Below are positions 34,596 to 43,648 of a stretch of DNA of 64,000 nucleotides, piece after piece. The stretch lies in NCBI RefSeq assembly GCF_018883605.1, contig NZ_JAHLEM010000049.1:16867-80866 (forward strand), read 5' to 3'. The DNA is from Streptomyces niphimycinicus (GTDB taxonomy: Bacteria; Actinomycetota; Actinomycetes; Streptomycetales; Streptomycetaceae). A program made the translations under genes and the position numbers. Each line of letters begins with the position of its first letter. The stretch's first letter is position 1. Under the pieces are notes generated by a model, which saw nothing but the letters and a program-made list of their open reading frames with translations, was not told the origin of the DNA and made no database searches.

Positions 34596-34870
34596 GTGCG
34601 CTGCGCGAGCTGGCCGATCAGGGCAATGAGACCGCCTTGGACCGGCTGGCCGACCTCGCCGATGCAGCCGGCGACCTCGGCGAACTGAGCGGGCTGCTGG
34701 ACGAGGGATCCACACACGCCGGATTCCTGCTCACCCGCCGCGCCGCCGCGACCGCCGACCTGCGCGAACTGCAACGGATCGCCGACGCCGGATACGACGA
34801 GGCCGGGCACGAGCTGGCCCGGCTGTTGAAGACACCGGCCGACGGGCATGGGGCTTGCCCGGGCCCGTGA
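34592..34870 (+). pseudogene. C-terminal fragment of a TPR/helical-repeat protein
   Basis: Rightward frame, open from just after a TGA at 34589, with only an internal TTG as possible start. It reads as helical repeats: 'LRELADQGNETALDRLADLA', 'AGDLGELSGLLDEGSTHAGF', 'ADLRELQRIADAGYDEAG'. These repeats occur in longer Streptomyces proteins. The N-terminal portion is gone; it begins exactly where the leftward fragment ends. Confidence 0.55.
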
Positions 34871-34979
34871 CCTGTGCCTTTACATGGAGCGGGCAACCGT
34901 CAACATACACCTACCCAGCGGCGCAAGAGGCGATCATGGCTGCCGGACGACCCGCGGGCACCACTCCCACGACCTGCCC

Positions 34980-36605
34980 CTAAGCCTCCTGTCCGGCGGC
35001 GGATGAACCACCATGCTGCACGGCTCCTGTCTCCGCCTCCTCCGTGACCGTGATGGCGGAGGCTGAGTCCTTCGGGCCGCGAAAAGCGATGTAGACGAGC
35101 AGCACGCCCATCAGGGCGGCGCCTGCCCACATGGCTTGCTGCCAGCCGTCCACGAAGGACTGCTGCGCGGCGTGGATCAGGTCCTGGGAGTGCGTGCCGG
35201 TGCTGGGTGCCACCTCGACGGCGTTGGCGATGCCTTCGCGTGCGGTGTCCGCGGCCCCCTGGGGGATGCCGTCGAGCTTGTCGTCGATGGCGCTGCGGTA
35301 GCCGGCCGACAGGAGTGCGCCGAGCATGGCCACACCGAGGGCGGTGCCGAACTCGCGGGTGACGTCGTTGAGCGCGGAGGCGACTCCCTGCTTGGCGCGG
35401 GGCAGCGAGCTGGTGATGGCCTCGGTGGAGGGCGTCATCGACAGACCCATACCGGCACCCATGGCGAGCATGCCGGCCAGGATGGAGAGGTAGCCGCCGT
35501 CGACGGAGACGAACAGAGCCATCAACGCGAGGCCGAGGGTGGCCAGGGCGACGCCCATGGTCATGGTGGAGCGGGCGCCGATGCGTGCGGCCATCTTGGG
35601 GGCCAGGCCGGACGTCATCATCATCATGACGGCCATGGGCATCATCGCCACGGTGGACAGCAGCCCGGACCAGCCCAGGACGGCCTGGAAGAACGGAAAG
35701 AGGACCACGGCGATACCCGCCTGGACCCCGAAGACGACCAGCAGCGTGATGGAGCCGCCGGCCAGGTCGCGCTCACGGAACAGGCGAACATCCAGCAGCG
35801 AGGCGTCTTGGCGGTGCAGCTCCCAGGCCACGAATCCGACAGTGGCGATGACACCGACGATCACGCTGATCAGAGTCACCGGGGCGGTCCAGCCGCGCTC
35901 GGGGCCTTCCTGTAGAGCGGAGATCAGACCGATCACGGCGACGGCGGACAGCAATGCGCCTGTGGTGTCGAAGGAATGAGCGGAGTGCTCGCGGGAGTTC
36001 GGCACCGACTTCAGCGTCATCGCCAGTGCTACCACGACCAGGACCACGGGCAGCACGAACAGCCAGCGCCAGTCGGCGACATCGACCAGCAGCGCGGACA
36101 GGAACATGCCCAGAATGCCGCCGCCCCCGGCGACACCGGTCCACACGCCGATCGCCTTGCCCCGCTGCTGCTCCGGGAACGTACTGGTGATGACGGCCAG
36201 CGTGATCGGCATGATCATCGCAGCGCTCACACCGGCGGCCACGCGCGCGGCGATCATCACCTCGGCCGATGGGGCCAGGCCCGCGACGGCGCCGGCGGTA
36301 CCGAAGATGGTCAGTCCGGTGATCAGCATGGGCTTACGGCCCAGCCGGTCACCGATGGCGCCGAGCGGCAGCAGGAGCGCGGCCAGGGCCAGGGTGTAGA
36401 TATTGATGATCCACAGAACGGTGTTCTGCGAGGCACCGAACTCCACGGCCATGTGGGTCTGGGCGACGTTCAGCCCGGACACCGACGCGATGACGGCCAT
36501 CAGCGCGATGGAGACGGCGATCAGGATCGAGCGCAACTGACGCGCATCCGGTGTCCCCGCGTCGTTCATTGGAGCCGCCGCTCGGGGAGGTTCGATCGTA
36601 CTCAT
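34980..36605 (-). CDS. MFS transporter, DHA2 (14-TM) drug exporter
   Basis: 541 residues from the ATG at 36605, with ribosome site GGAAGGAAG. Fourteen helices. Motif A 'GDRLGRKPMLITGLTIFGTA' and motif C-like 'WTGVAGGGGILGMFLSALLV' are clear, as is 'LNDVTREFGTALGVAMLGAL' near TM13. DHA2 proteins extrude antibiotics and cationic compounds by proton antiport. Divergent from an XRE-cupin regulator, 349 bp away, which probably represses it. Confidence 0.94.
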   Translation of the reverse strand: MSTIEPPRAAAPMNDAGTPDARQLRSILIAVSIALMAVIASVSGLNVAQTHMAVEFGASQNTVLWIINIYTLALAALLLPLGAIGDRLGRKPMLITGLTIFGTAGAVAGLAPSAEVMIAARVAAGVSAAMIMPITLAVITSTFPEQQRGKAIGVWTGVAGGGGILGMFLSALLVDVADWRWLFVLPVVLVVVALAMTLKSVPNSREHSAHSFDTTGALLSAVAVIGLISALQEGPERGWTAPVTLISVIVGVIATVGFVAWELHRQDASLLDVRLFRERDLAGGSITLLVVFGVQAGIAVVLFPFFQAVLGWSGLLSTVAMMPMAVMMMMTSGLAPKMAARIGARSTMTMGVALATLGLALMALFVSVDGGYLSILAGMLAMGAGMGLSMTPSTEAITSSLPRAKQGVASALNDVTREFGTALGVAMLGALLSAGYRSAIDDKLDGIPQGAADTAREGIANAVEVAPSTGTHSQDLIHAAQQSFVDGWQQAMWAGAALMGVLLVYIAFRGPKDSASAITVTEEAETGAVQHGGSSAAGQEA

Positions 36606-36720
36606 ATCTTCCTTCCAGGAAGGGCATGCGGGATCAGCGCCGGAGCAGGGCCGGTCGCCGAATGGATGAGATGAGGGCTCGTACTCGCTCACCGCGTGGA
36701 CCGTTGGGTGCGGCCGCGCG

Positions 36721-36800
36721 GTTCAGCGGCGGGCCGGGGGTCAGCAGCGGCCGGGGTTCAGCGGCGGGCCGGGGTTCAGCGACGGGCCGGGGTTCAGGCG
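36721..36800. repeat. four 18-bp tandem units in the MFS/regulator intergenic region
   Basis: Units GTTCAGCGGCGGGCCGGG recur with small changes (one is 17 bp). They lie in the 349-bp region 36606-36954 between the divergent MFS and XRE-cupin genes. Apart from this and the dyads next to 36955, I see nothing there. Confidence 0.8.
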
Positions 36801-36935
36801 GTGGTGTTCTCGCTCCGTGCGGCAGCGAGGGCCGTGCCGGGCGCTCTCGTAGCGGGAAGTCTGCGCAGACACCTCGCGCCCTTTCGTCGTGCGTGGCCCC
36901 CCGTCCGGACCACCTGCCTTCGACGTTAAGCCCGC

Positions 36936-36965
36936 ATTGCGGCAAGGGCATATCATGTTGCCCAT
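36936..36965. promoter_or_regulatory. overlapping dyads at the XRE-cupin regulator start
   Basis: TTGCGGCAA is followed by GGGCA-N8-TGCCC, the second dyad spanning the proposed ATG. A related CTTGCGTAAGCGGCAAG element is at 37631 before the methyltransferase. Both share GGCAAG, consistent with one regulator binding both sites and repressing its own translation or transcription start. Confidence 0.45.
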
Positions 36966-37569
36966 GACGCAAGAAGATGGGCAGTTGGACGGCCTCGTAC
37001 GCAAACGCATCCGCGCCCTGCGGGTCGCCCAGGGCTGGTCCCTGGAAGAGCTGGCCACCCGCGCGCACCTCAGCCAGTCCTCGCTCAGCCGCATCGAGAA
37101 CGGCCGGCGCCGCCTCGCCCTGGACCAGCTCGTCACCCTCGCCGGCGCCCTGGACACCACGCTGGACCAGCTAGTGGAGAACGCCGCCGACGATGTCGTC
37201 ATCAGCCCGATGATCGATGGCACCCACGGTCTGATGCGCTGGCCGGTGAACGGCGACCCCGGCGTGAGCGTGATGCGGCAGCGGATGACCGAACCGCCGC
37301 CCGACAACCCTGCCCGCATGCGTGCCCATCCCGGCCGCGAATGGCTTGTGGTCCTGTCCGGCACCGCCATCCTCATGCTCGGCCACCGCAGGTTCCGCAT
37401 CGAGACCAACCAGGCCGCCGAGTTCCCCACCATGATGCCGCACGCGATCGGCGCCGAGGGCGGGCCGTGCGAGATCATGGGCATCTTCGACCGCGACGCC
37501 CGCCGCGGCCACCTGCGCGAGGCCGCCGAGGCGGGCGACTGCGGCGACGCTCAGGGTCCCTGTCAGTGA
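36955..37569 (+). CDS. XRE-family regulator with C-terminal cupin
   Basis: 204 residues from the ATG at 36955 (AAGGG 6 bp upstream); an ATG at 36964 is the alternative. The HTH_3 domain covers ~15-70 ('KRIRALRVAQGWSLEELATR', 'HLSQSSLSRIENGRRRLALD'). The cupin domain is at ~120-180 ('HPGREWLVVLSGTAILMLG', 'AAEFPTMMPHAIGAEGG'). This fold is common in regulators of detoxification and efflux, with the cupin as effector sensor. It is divergent from the DHA2 exporter and 119 bp ahead of a methyltransferase. Confidence 0.93.
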   Translation: MLPMTQEDGQLDGLVRKRIRALRVAQGWSLEELATRAHLSQSSLSRIENGRRRLALDQLVTLAGALDTTLDQLVENAADDVVISPMIDGTHGLMRWPVNGDPGVSVMRQRMTEPPPDNPARMRAHPGREWLVVLSGTAILMLGHRRFRIETNQAAEFPTMMPHAIGAEGGPCEIMGIFDRDARRGHLREAAEAGDCGDAQGPCQ

Positions 37570-37630
37570 CGGTGTCGGAGGCCCGGCGCGGGCGGGATCT
37601 TGCGTGATGGGCAGCGGGCGAAGCGACCTT

Positions 37631-37647
37631 CTTGCGTAAGCGGCAAG
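37631..37647. promoter_or_regulatory. dyad CTTGC-N7-GCAAG before the methyltransferase
   Basis: Inverted repeat in the 118-bp gap between the regulator and the methyltransferase. It contains CGGCAAG, also present at the regulator's own start. This suggests that both genes answer to the XRE-cupin protein. Confidence 0.4.
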
Positions 37648-37687
37648 ATGCTGTGCCGTTGGCGCATGAGCGTCGTACGGTCTTGCC

Positions 37688-38554
37688 ATGACCCAAATCC
37701 ACCAGCACACCCCGCACGGCGAAGGCGGCCACCACCAGGCGCACGATCATGGCGGCCAGGCGGAGATCCTCGACCTCGATGCCGAGGTGCTCGCCGAGCA
37801 CATCGCATTCATCACCGACTGGCTGCCGCTGAAGGCTGAGCCGCGCCAGATCGTGGATCTGGGCTGCGGCACGGGGGCGGGCACCTTCGCGCTCCTCGAG
37901 CGTTTCCCCGAGGCACACGTCACCGCCGTCGACACCTCGGTCGGGCACCTTGAGCTCCTGCGCGAGAAGGCGTGCACCCGTGGAGTGGAGGAGCGCGTGC
38001 GCACCGTACAGGCCGACCTCGACGCCGCTGACTGGCCCGATCTCGGGACGCCGGACCTGGTGTGGGCCTCCGCCTCGATGCACCACATGGCCCACCCCGA
38101 CCGCGCCCTGACCAGCGTCCACGACCTGCTCGCCCCAGGCGGCCTGTTCGCCGTCGTCGAGCTGGACGGCTTCCCCCGCTTCCTGCCCGCCGACGCCCCC
38201 GAGAATCGGCCCGGTCTCGAAGAACGCTGCCACAGGGCGACCGACAGCTTCCACGCCGAACACGTTCCGCACCGCGGCGCCGACTGGGGACCGATGCTGT
38301 CCGCCGCCGGTTTCACCGTCGAAGACGAGCGCACCATCACCGTGAACATCGAAGGCGACCGCAGCGCAGCCATCGGCCGCTATGCCCACGGCAGCTTTCT
38401 GCGCATCCGCGGCGCCGCCGCACCAGCGCTCAGCCCCGAAGACCTTGCCGCACTCGACGAACTACTCGACACCGACAGCCCGCACAGCATCCTGCGCCGC
38501 GGCGACCTCGCCGTACGCACCGAACGCACCGTCTGGGCAGCCCGCCGCGCCTGA
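37688..38554 (+). CDS. class I SAM-dependent methyltransferase
   Basis: 288 residues. An unusually His-rich N-terminus precedes the Rossmann fold. Motif I 'IVDLGCGTGAGTFALLERFP' lies at about 56-75, the acidic motif II is 'VTAVDTSVGHLELLREKA', and motif IV 'PDLVWASASMHHMAHPD' follows. The substrate is unknown. Shared neighbourhood with a DHA2 exporter and an XRE-cupin regulator suggests small-molecule modification or resistance, but this is inference. Confidence 0.92.
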   Translation: MTQIHQHTPHGEGGHHQAHDHGGQAEILDLDAEVLAEHIAFITDWLPLKAEPRQIVDLGCGTGAGTFALLERFPEAHVTAVDTSVGHLELLREKACTRGVEERVRTVQADLDAADWPDLGTPDLVWASASMHHMAHPDRALTSVHDLLAPGGLFAVVELDGFPRFLPADAPENRPGLEERCHRATDSFHAEHVPHRGADWGPMLSAAGFTVEDERTITVNIEGDRSAAIGRYAHGSFLRIRGAAAPALSPEDLAALDELLDTDSPHSILRRGDLAVRTERTVWAARRA

Positions 38555-38733
38555 GTCGTGGCCGCGCAGCTCCAGCACGCCACGACAATGATCGATGCGG
38601 TGGCAGGGGCTCGCCTTGAACCCGGAGTGATGGCCCGGTACTTCAGCCTGAGGCCGCCCTGTCGGCGCGGATCGTACATGAGATCATCCAGTGGCATTGA
38701 TCTGGGTAGATGCCGACCAAGGGGGATCTGGGC

Positions 38734-39426
38734 ATGGCAGACGCGGAGACGAAGCGGGTTGCGGGGCTGGTTGCCGCGCAGGAGAAGGCGATCGCGCTGT
38801 TCGGCGAAGTGGAGGCACGCGGGATCGTGGCTCCAGGGCGCGGGGAGCGCGAGGTGAGCGACCACATCCGGGACCTGGCGAACGAGATGTTCGGCACCAC
38901 CAAGCACTGGCACAAGCGGATCATCCGGTCCGGCCCCAACACACTGCTGCCCTACCGGGACAACCCTCCGGACCGGATCATCAGCGAGGACGACGTCGCC
39001 TTCGCCGACTTCGGCCCGATCTTCGAGGAGTACGAGGCCGACTTCGGGCGCACCTACGTCTTCGGGCAGGATCCCGACAAGCATCGCCTCCTGGCCGACC
39101 TCCCCCGTATCTTCGACGCCGGCCGCGCCGCATTCCAGGCCGACGAGACGATCACCGGGGCCCGTCTGTACGAGACGGTCGAGAAGCTCGCCGCCGAGGC
39201 CGGCTGGGAGATCGGCATCTGGCACACCGGCCACCTGGTCGGCGAGTTCCCTCACGAGACCAACGACGGAGCCAAGGCCGAGTCGTACATCACTCCCGAG
39301 AACCACACCCCTCTGCGCCGCACCGACCGGTCCGGACGGCCCTGCCACTGGATCCTCGAACTCCACTTCGTCGACCGCGAGAAGGGCTTCGGAGGCTTCT
39401 ACGAGCAACTCCTGGACCTGGCCTGA
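38734..39426 (+). CDS. M24-family (Xaa-Pro peptidase-like) metallopeptidase
   Basis: 230 residues from the ATG at 38734, which has AGGGGG upstream; an ATG at 38710 would add eight residues. Pita-bread fold features: 'DVAFADFGPIFEEYEADFGR' with metal-ligand Asp residues, 'IWHTGHLVGEFPHE' with the catalytic His, and a final 'WILELHFVDRE' Glu. It lacks the N-terminal creatinase domain, so it is a short stand-alone M24. Possible roles are dipeptidase or hydrolase of a modified substrate. Confidence 0.85.
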   Translation: MADAETKRVAGLVAAQEKAIALFGEVEARGIVAPGRGEREVSDHIRDLANEMFGTTKHWHKRIIRSGPNTLLPYRDNPPDRIISEDDVAFADFGPIFEEYEADFGRTYVFGQDPDKHRLLADLPRIFDAGRAAFQADETITGARLYETVEKLAAEAGWEIGIWHTGHLVGEFPHETNDGAKAESYITPENHTPLRRTDRSGRPCHWILELHFVDREKGFGGFYEQLLDLA

Positions 39427-39533
39427 CACCGACCGGCGCCTGTTCAGCCTGAGACCCGCGCCGAAGCTGAAACGCCACCCGGTGCGGCGGCTGGGTCCTG
39501 ACGAGACACCGCGTGGCAGACTGACGGCACATT

Positions 39534-39588
39534 GAAGCACCGTTGCAGCCAGACGACTTGGGAAGGTCATCTGCGTCAACGGTGCTTC
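39534..39588. repeat. 12-bp inverted repeat with 31-bp spacer
   Basis: GAAGCACCGTTG (39534-39545) and CAACGGTGCTTC (39577-39588) are perfectly complementary. They sit between the intact M24 gene and a decayed oxidoreductase, part of a ~280-bp stretch with no gene. The 31-nt loop is long for a terminator. It may be a relic of a small insertion or an operator. Confidence 0.5.
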
Positions 39589-39709
39589 GTTGCGTCAGGC
39601 ACGGCCATCCGGCTGCGACGGTACGAGATCACGCGGGTCCGGCCCTGAGGAAGGCGAGGCGGTACGGCGGCTCCTTGACCGGCGCGGCACCACCTCCACC
39701 GCACCGGAC

Positions 39710-39931
39710 CGGCACACCAAGCTCTACCCCAACTACCTCGGCCGCATCGCACCGCAGGACCGCGACCTGGTCCTGCCCTCGTTGATGAACTCCCTGGCCC
39801 TGGTCGGCAGCCGCGACGACCTCCTCACCCGCATCACCGCCCTGGAACAGGCCGGCATCGACGAACTCCTCATCCAGCCGGTGATCGACCCGCCCACCGA
39901 GATGGCCCGGCTCGCGAAACTCCTCACCTGA
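39710..39931 (+). pseudogene. C-terminal fragment of an LLM-class flavin oxidoreductase
   Basis: About 73 codons with luciferase-like monooxygenase C-terminal features: 'KLYPNYLGRIAPQDRDLVLP', 'SLMNSLALVGSRDDLLTRI', 'LEQAGIDELLIQPVIDPPTE'. The preceding sequence is not coding-like and the TIM-barrel body (normally some 250 residues more) is absent. The next ~260 bp (39932-40189) contain nothing I can support. Confidence 0.7.
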
Positions 39932-40189
39932 GCGAACCCGCCCGCCGCACGTCCAGGACGGCGCTTGATTCGAAGCGCGGTTGCAGCCGATGGACGGATG
40001 GCAGGAGGGCGGCTCCGCCGGTGCAGCACCCTCCGGCGTCCCGCCTCGGGGGTGCAACGGGCGGTGTGGACGACGGGCATCAATGTTCCGTAGGGAGCGC
40101 GTAAGGGTCATGTAAAGTGCCGTGCGGTGTGCCGGGAAGCCTGGTCGGCGGTAGGGGATTGCTCTCTTCACCGATCGGGGACGGTATTC

Positions 40190-40500
40190 ATGGTGCTCAT
40201 CGCGGTCTTCGGCGTGGCGCTTCTCATCGCGGTCCTGGTCTCGGGGCCGGCGGCCCGCTCGATTCTCTCCACCTCGCTGCTCTTCGCGTCGGCGATCGTG
40301 GGCCGTAAGGACGGCGGGCGCGGTGCTCGCCTCCGTCTCGCCGGAGTCCGGCCGCGCGTTCGAGCCGTTGGGCGAGGCCGTGGCGGAGTTGCGCAAGTTC
40401 GCGGCGCTGCTGGTGTTCGGCGCGCTGCTGACGCCTCGGCTGTTCGGGGACCTGTCAGCCGGGGGCTACGTGGCCGTGGTGCCGGCCATCGTTCTGGTCG
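40190..40500 (+). pseudogene. deleted remnant of a CPA1-type cation:proton antiporter
   Basis: An ATG at 40190 begins a good first helix ('VLIAVFGVALLIAVLVSGPA', 'RSILSTSLLF'). This is joined directly to 'ASAIVGRKD', which belongs much later in CPA1 antiporters (after the PTDPV motif). The frame then shifts (at about 40315-40323) to 'LASVSPESGRAFEPLGEAV', 'ELRKFAALLVFGALLTPRLF' and 'VAVVPAIVLVE', pieces from the C-terminal third. At least two internal deletions and a frameshift are needed, so the gene is dead. Confidence 0.75.
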
Positions 40501-40611
40501 AGGACCTCGTCGGCATCCCGGACGACGATGACGAGGACGGCCACGATGGGGGCAGGGAGAAGCAGACCGCCGGGTCGGTCCGGACGGCGTCCCGAGCGAA
40601 GGAGGACGACG

Positions 40612-41082
40612 ATGCGCGCACGTGATCTGGCGGTGGAGTACGAGTCGGTCCGCGTCGATGACGACGCGCTGGAGGCGGCCCGCCTCATGGCCGAGCACCA
40701 ACTGCCCGGGCTGCTGGTGCTGGACCGTAACGGGGAGCCGAAGGCGATCCTGCCCGCCTCCCAGGTGATCAAGGCACTCGTCCCGGGCTATGTGATCGAG
40801 GACCCCGCACTTGCGGCGGTCATCGACGAGAAACACGCAGACCGGCTGTGCGAGGCATTGCGTGGCCGCCGGGTCGGCGACCTGCTGTCCGACAAGGCGG
40901 CCCGGCCGCCGATCGCCGATCCCGACGACACCGCGCTGGAGGTGGCCGCGCTGATGGCGCAGGCGCGCAGCCCGCTGGTGGCGGTGGCGAGGCGGGACAA
41001 GGCGGGCCTGTATCTGCTCGGGGTGATCACCGCCTCGCAGCTCCTCCATCGACTCCTCGGATATGCGGAGCCCCATGAGTGA
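40612..41082 (+). CDS. CBS-domain pair protein
   Basis: 156 residues from the ATG at 40612, with ribosome site AAGGAGG. Two CBS motifs: 'VRVDDDALEAARLMAEHQL' with 'GLLVLDRNGEPKAIL', and 'IADPDDTALEVAALMAQARS' with 'YLLGVITASQLLHRLLGYA'. CBS pairs bind adenosine nucleotides and regulate a partner. It overlaps the permease gene at its 3' end by 8 bp, which points to regulation of that transporter. Confidence 0.92.
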   Translation: MRARDLAVEYESVRVDDDALEAARLMAEHQLPGLLVLDRNGEPKAILPASQVIKALVPGYVIEDPALAAVIDEKHADRLCEALRGRRVGDLLSDKAARPPIADPDDTALEVAALMAQARSPLVAVARRDKAGLYLLGVITASQLLHRLLGYAEPHE

Positions 41083-42376
41083 CTGGCACAGTTGGGCGGC
41101 GATCGCCGTTTTCGTCGTCGCCTACGTGGCGATCATCAGTGAACGTGTCCACCGGACGGCCGCCGCCCTGGGAGGGGCGGCGGTCATGCTCACCATCGGT
41201 GCCACCGACGACAAGGCCGCCTTCTTCGACGAGCGTTCCGGGATCGACTGGAACGTCATCTTCCTGCTGCTGGGGATGATGGCGATCGTCGGGGTCCTGC
41301 GGCAGACGGGCCTGTTCGAGTATCTGGCGATCTGGGCGGTCAAACGCGCCCACGGCAAGCCCTTCCGCGTGATGACCATGCTCATAGTCATCACCGCGAC
41401 CGCCTCCGCGCTGCTGGACAACGTCACCACGGTCCTGCTGGTCGCCCCGGTCACCCTGCTGGTGTGCGAACGTCTCGCGCTGCCGGCGGCGCCCTTCCTG
41501 ATCGCGGAGGTGATGGCGTCCAACATCGGCGGCACCGCCACGCTCGTCGGTGACCCGCCGAACATCATCATCGCCAGCCGGGGCGGGCTGACCTTCAATG
41601 ACTTCCTCGTCCACCTCGCCCCGATCGCCGTGCTCCTGACCGCCGTGCTGGTGCTGCTGTGCCGGGTGATGTTCCGCAAGGCGCTGGTGTACGACGAGGA
41701 CCGGGCCACCGAGGTGATGGCGCTGGAGGAGCGCGAGGCCATCCGCGATCACCGGCTGCTGTACCAGGGCCTGGCCGTCCTGGCCCTGGTGGTCGTCGGG
41801 TTCGTGGCGCATCCGGTGCTGCACTACGCGCCGAGCGTGGTGGCCCTGCTCGGTGCCGGACTGCTCATCGCCGTCTCCAAGGTGGAGACGGGTGAGGCGC
41901 TGAAGGAGGTGGAGTGGCCGACCCTGGCGTTCTTCGCCGGGCTGTTCATCATGGTCGGGTCGCTCATCGAGACCGGTGTCATCGGGGAGATCTCCCGCGC
42001 GCTGGCGGACGCCACCGGCGGCAGCGAACTCGGCGCGGTGATGCTGCTGCTGTTCGGCTCGGCCGTGCTGTCGGGGGTCGTCGACAACATTCCCTACGTC
42101 GCCACCATGGCCCCCATCACCGCCGACCTGGCCCACGGCTTCGGCGGCGGCGACGGTGTCCACGTGCTGTGGTGGGCCCTGGCGCTGGGCGCCGACCTGG
42201 GCGGCAACGCCACCGCCATCGGCGCCTCCGCCAACGTGGTCGTCCTGGGCATCGCCGAACGCAACCGCCAGCCCATCTCCTTCTGGCAGTTCACCCGGTA
42301 CGGCCTGATCGTCACCGCCGTCACGGTGGTGCTGTCCGCCGGCTACCTGTGGCTGCGGTACTTCGCCTTGAGCTGA
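41075..42376 (+). CDS. SLC13/ArsB-NhaD-type ion permease
   Basis: 433 residues from the ATG at 41075, inside the end of the CBS gene. About eleven helices. The ArsB/NhaD signatures are 'FLIAEVMASNIGGTATLVGD' followed by PPNIIIA in the first half, and 'SGVVDNIPYVATMAPI' and 'GADLGGNATAIGASANVVVL' in the second. The family includes Na+/H+ antiporters, arsenite pumps and dicarboxylate carriers. Coupling to a CBS protein suggests energy or nucleotide sensing. The substrate is not determined. Confidence 0.92.
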   Translation: MSDWHSWAAIAVFVVAYVAIISERVHRTAAALGGAAVMLTIGATDDKAAFFDERSGIDWNVIFLLLGMMAIVGVLRQTGLFEYLAIWAVKRAHGKPFRVMTMLIVITATASALLDNVTTVLLVAPVTLLVCERLALPAAPFLIAEVMASNIGGTATLVGDPPNIIIASRGGLTFNDFLVHLAPIAVLLTAVLVLLCRVMFRKALVYDEDRATEVMALEEREAIRDHRLLYQGLAVLALVVVGFVAHPVLHYAPSVVALLGAGLLIAVSKVETGEALKEVEWPTLAFFAGLFIMVGSLIETGVIGEISRALADATGGSELGAVMLLLFGSAVLSGVVDNIPYVATMAPITADLAHGFGGGDGVHVLWWALALGADLGGNATAIGASANVVVLGIAERNRQPISFWQFTRYGLIVTAVTVVLSAGYLWLRYFALS

Positions 42377-42405
42377 CGCTACGACGATCACAGGGAGCGG
42401 ACCCG

Positions 42406-43518
42406 ATGAGACAACCCCGGATACCTGATGACTTCCTCGGCGGGTACGAGCGGATGCTCACCGACGTCGCCGAGACCGGCCGACTGCTGCTCCGTCCCGA
42501 ACTGGACGAACTGCGAGATCTGGGGGAGCGGGCGGCCGAGGCCGGATACGGGCTCGGGCCGCTCATCGGGCTGTACCTGGGCGAGACCCGCAGGCTGTGG
42601 GGGGCGCTGCCCGGCGCCGTCCGGGCGTCCGGCGCGTCGCTGTCGGCCCGTACCGCTGACGCGCTGCTCGGCGCCGTGGACACCGCCGTCGCCGCTCTCG
42701 GCGAGGGGCATGAGCGGGCACAGCGCCTGGCGGTGCGGCAGGAGGAGGCGGCGCGCCGTGAGTTCGTGGACGACCTGCTCTACGGGCGCAGTGACTTGGG
42801 GCGGCTGGCCGAGCGGGCGGAGCGGTTCGGGCTGCGGCTGGCGCGGAGCCACGCGGTGGCGGTCGCCGAGGGTGAGGAGTCGTACGACGTCGTGCATCCG
42901 ATGGCGCGGCGGGTCGAGCGCGAGCTGATCGCCCGGTTCGGGGAGCACGATGTGCTGCTGACCACGAAGGAGGGGCGGCTGGTGTGCATCGCGGTCGGCG
43001 GCGAGCCTGGGTACGCGATCCTGGATGCCTTCGCGAGCTGGGTGCACGATCCCGGCAGTGGGCACGTGGGAGCGCGGACGGTGGCCGTCGGCCGTGATCA
43101 TCCGGGGGCCGGTGGCGTGGTGCGCAGTTACGAGGAAGCCCTGAGCGCCCTGGAGCTCGCCGACCGTCTGGAGCTGCCCGGCCCTGTTCTGCGCGCCGCC
43201 GACCTGCTGGTCTTTCCGGTGCTCCTGCGCGACCGGGCGGCCATGGCCGACCTGGTGCGCACGGTGCTCGGCCCGCTCACGCGGACCCGTGGCGGGGCCG
43301 GGCCGCTCCTGGAGACGCTCACCGCGTGCGCGGCGGCCGGGTACGTCAACGCCGAGGCGGCACGGCGGCTGAACATCGGGGTCCGCACACTCTCCTACCG
43401 GCTGGAGCGCATCAAGGCCCTGACGGGTTACGACCCGGGCGACGCGTTGCAGCGCTTCACCTTGGAGACGGCCGCCATGGGGGCGCGGCTGCTCGGCTGG
43501 CCGGGGATCCCGTTGTAG
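42406..43518 (+). CDS. PucR/CdaR-family transcriptional regulator
   Basis: 370 residues. It has an N-terminal helical sensor part (~1-140, 'LRPELDELRDLGERAAEAG'), a GGDEF-like degenerate middle ('VRSYEEALSALELADRLELP') and the C-terminal PucR helix-turn-helix ('ARRLNIGVRTLSYRLERIKA', about 325-350). Starts 29 bp after the permease stop on the same strand, so it may regulate the CBS-permease operon in response to substrate. Confidence 0.9.
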   Translation: MRQPRIPDDFLGGYERMLTDVAETGRLLLRPELDELRDLGERAAEAGYGLGPLIGLYLGETRRLWGALPGAVRASGASLSARTADALLGAVDTAVAALGEGHERAQRLAVRQEEAARREFVDDLLYGRSDLGRLAERAERFGLRLARSHAVAVAEGEESYDVVHPMARRVERELIARFGEHDVLLTTKEGRLVCIAVGGEPGYAILDAFASWVHDPGSGHVGARTVAVGRDHPGAGGVVRSYEEALSALELADRLELPGPVLRAADLLVFPVLLRDRAAMADLVRTVLGPLTRTRGGAGPLLETLTACAAAGYVNAEAARRLNIGVRTLSYRLERIKALTGYDPGDALQRFTLETAAMGARLLGWPGIPL

Positions 43519-43648
43519 GCGCCGTTCCGCCGTTCGGTTTCGGTGTCACCAAGCCATCAGGAACGCGTAAAGATTGCCGGGATCCGGCAATGCGCGGCGC
43601 GTTGTCCCGGTGTCACGATGTGCCCGGCACCGAGACGGGGGAAGCGCT

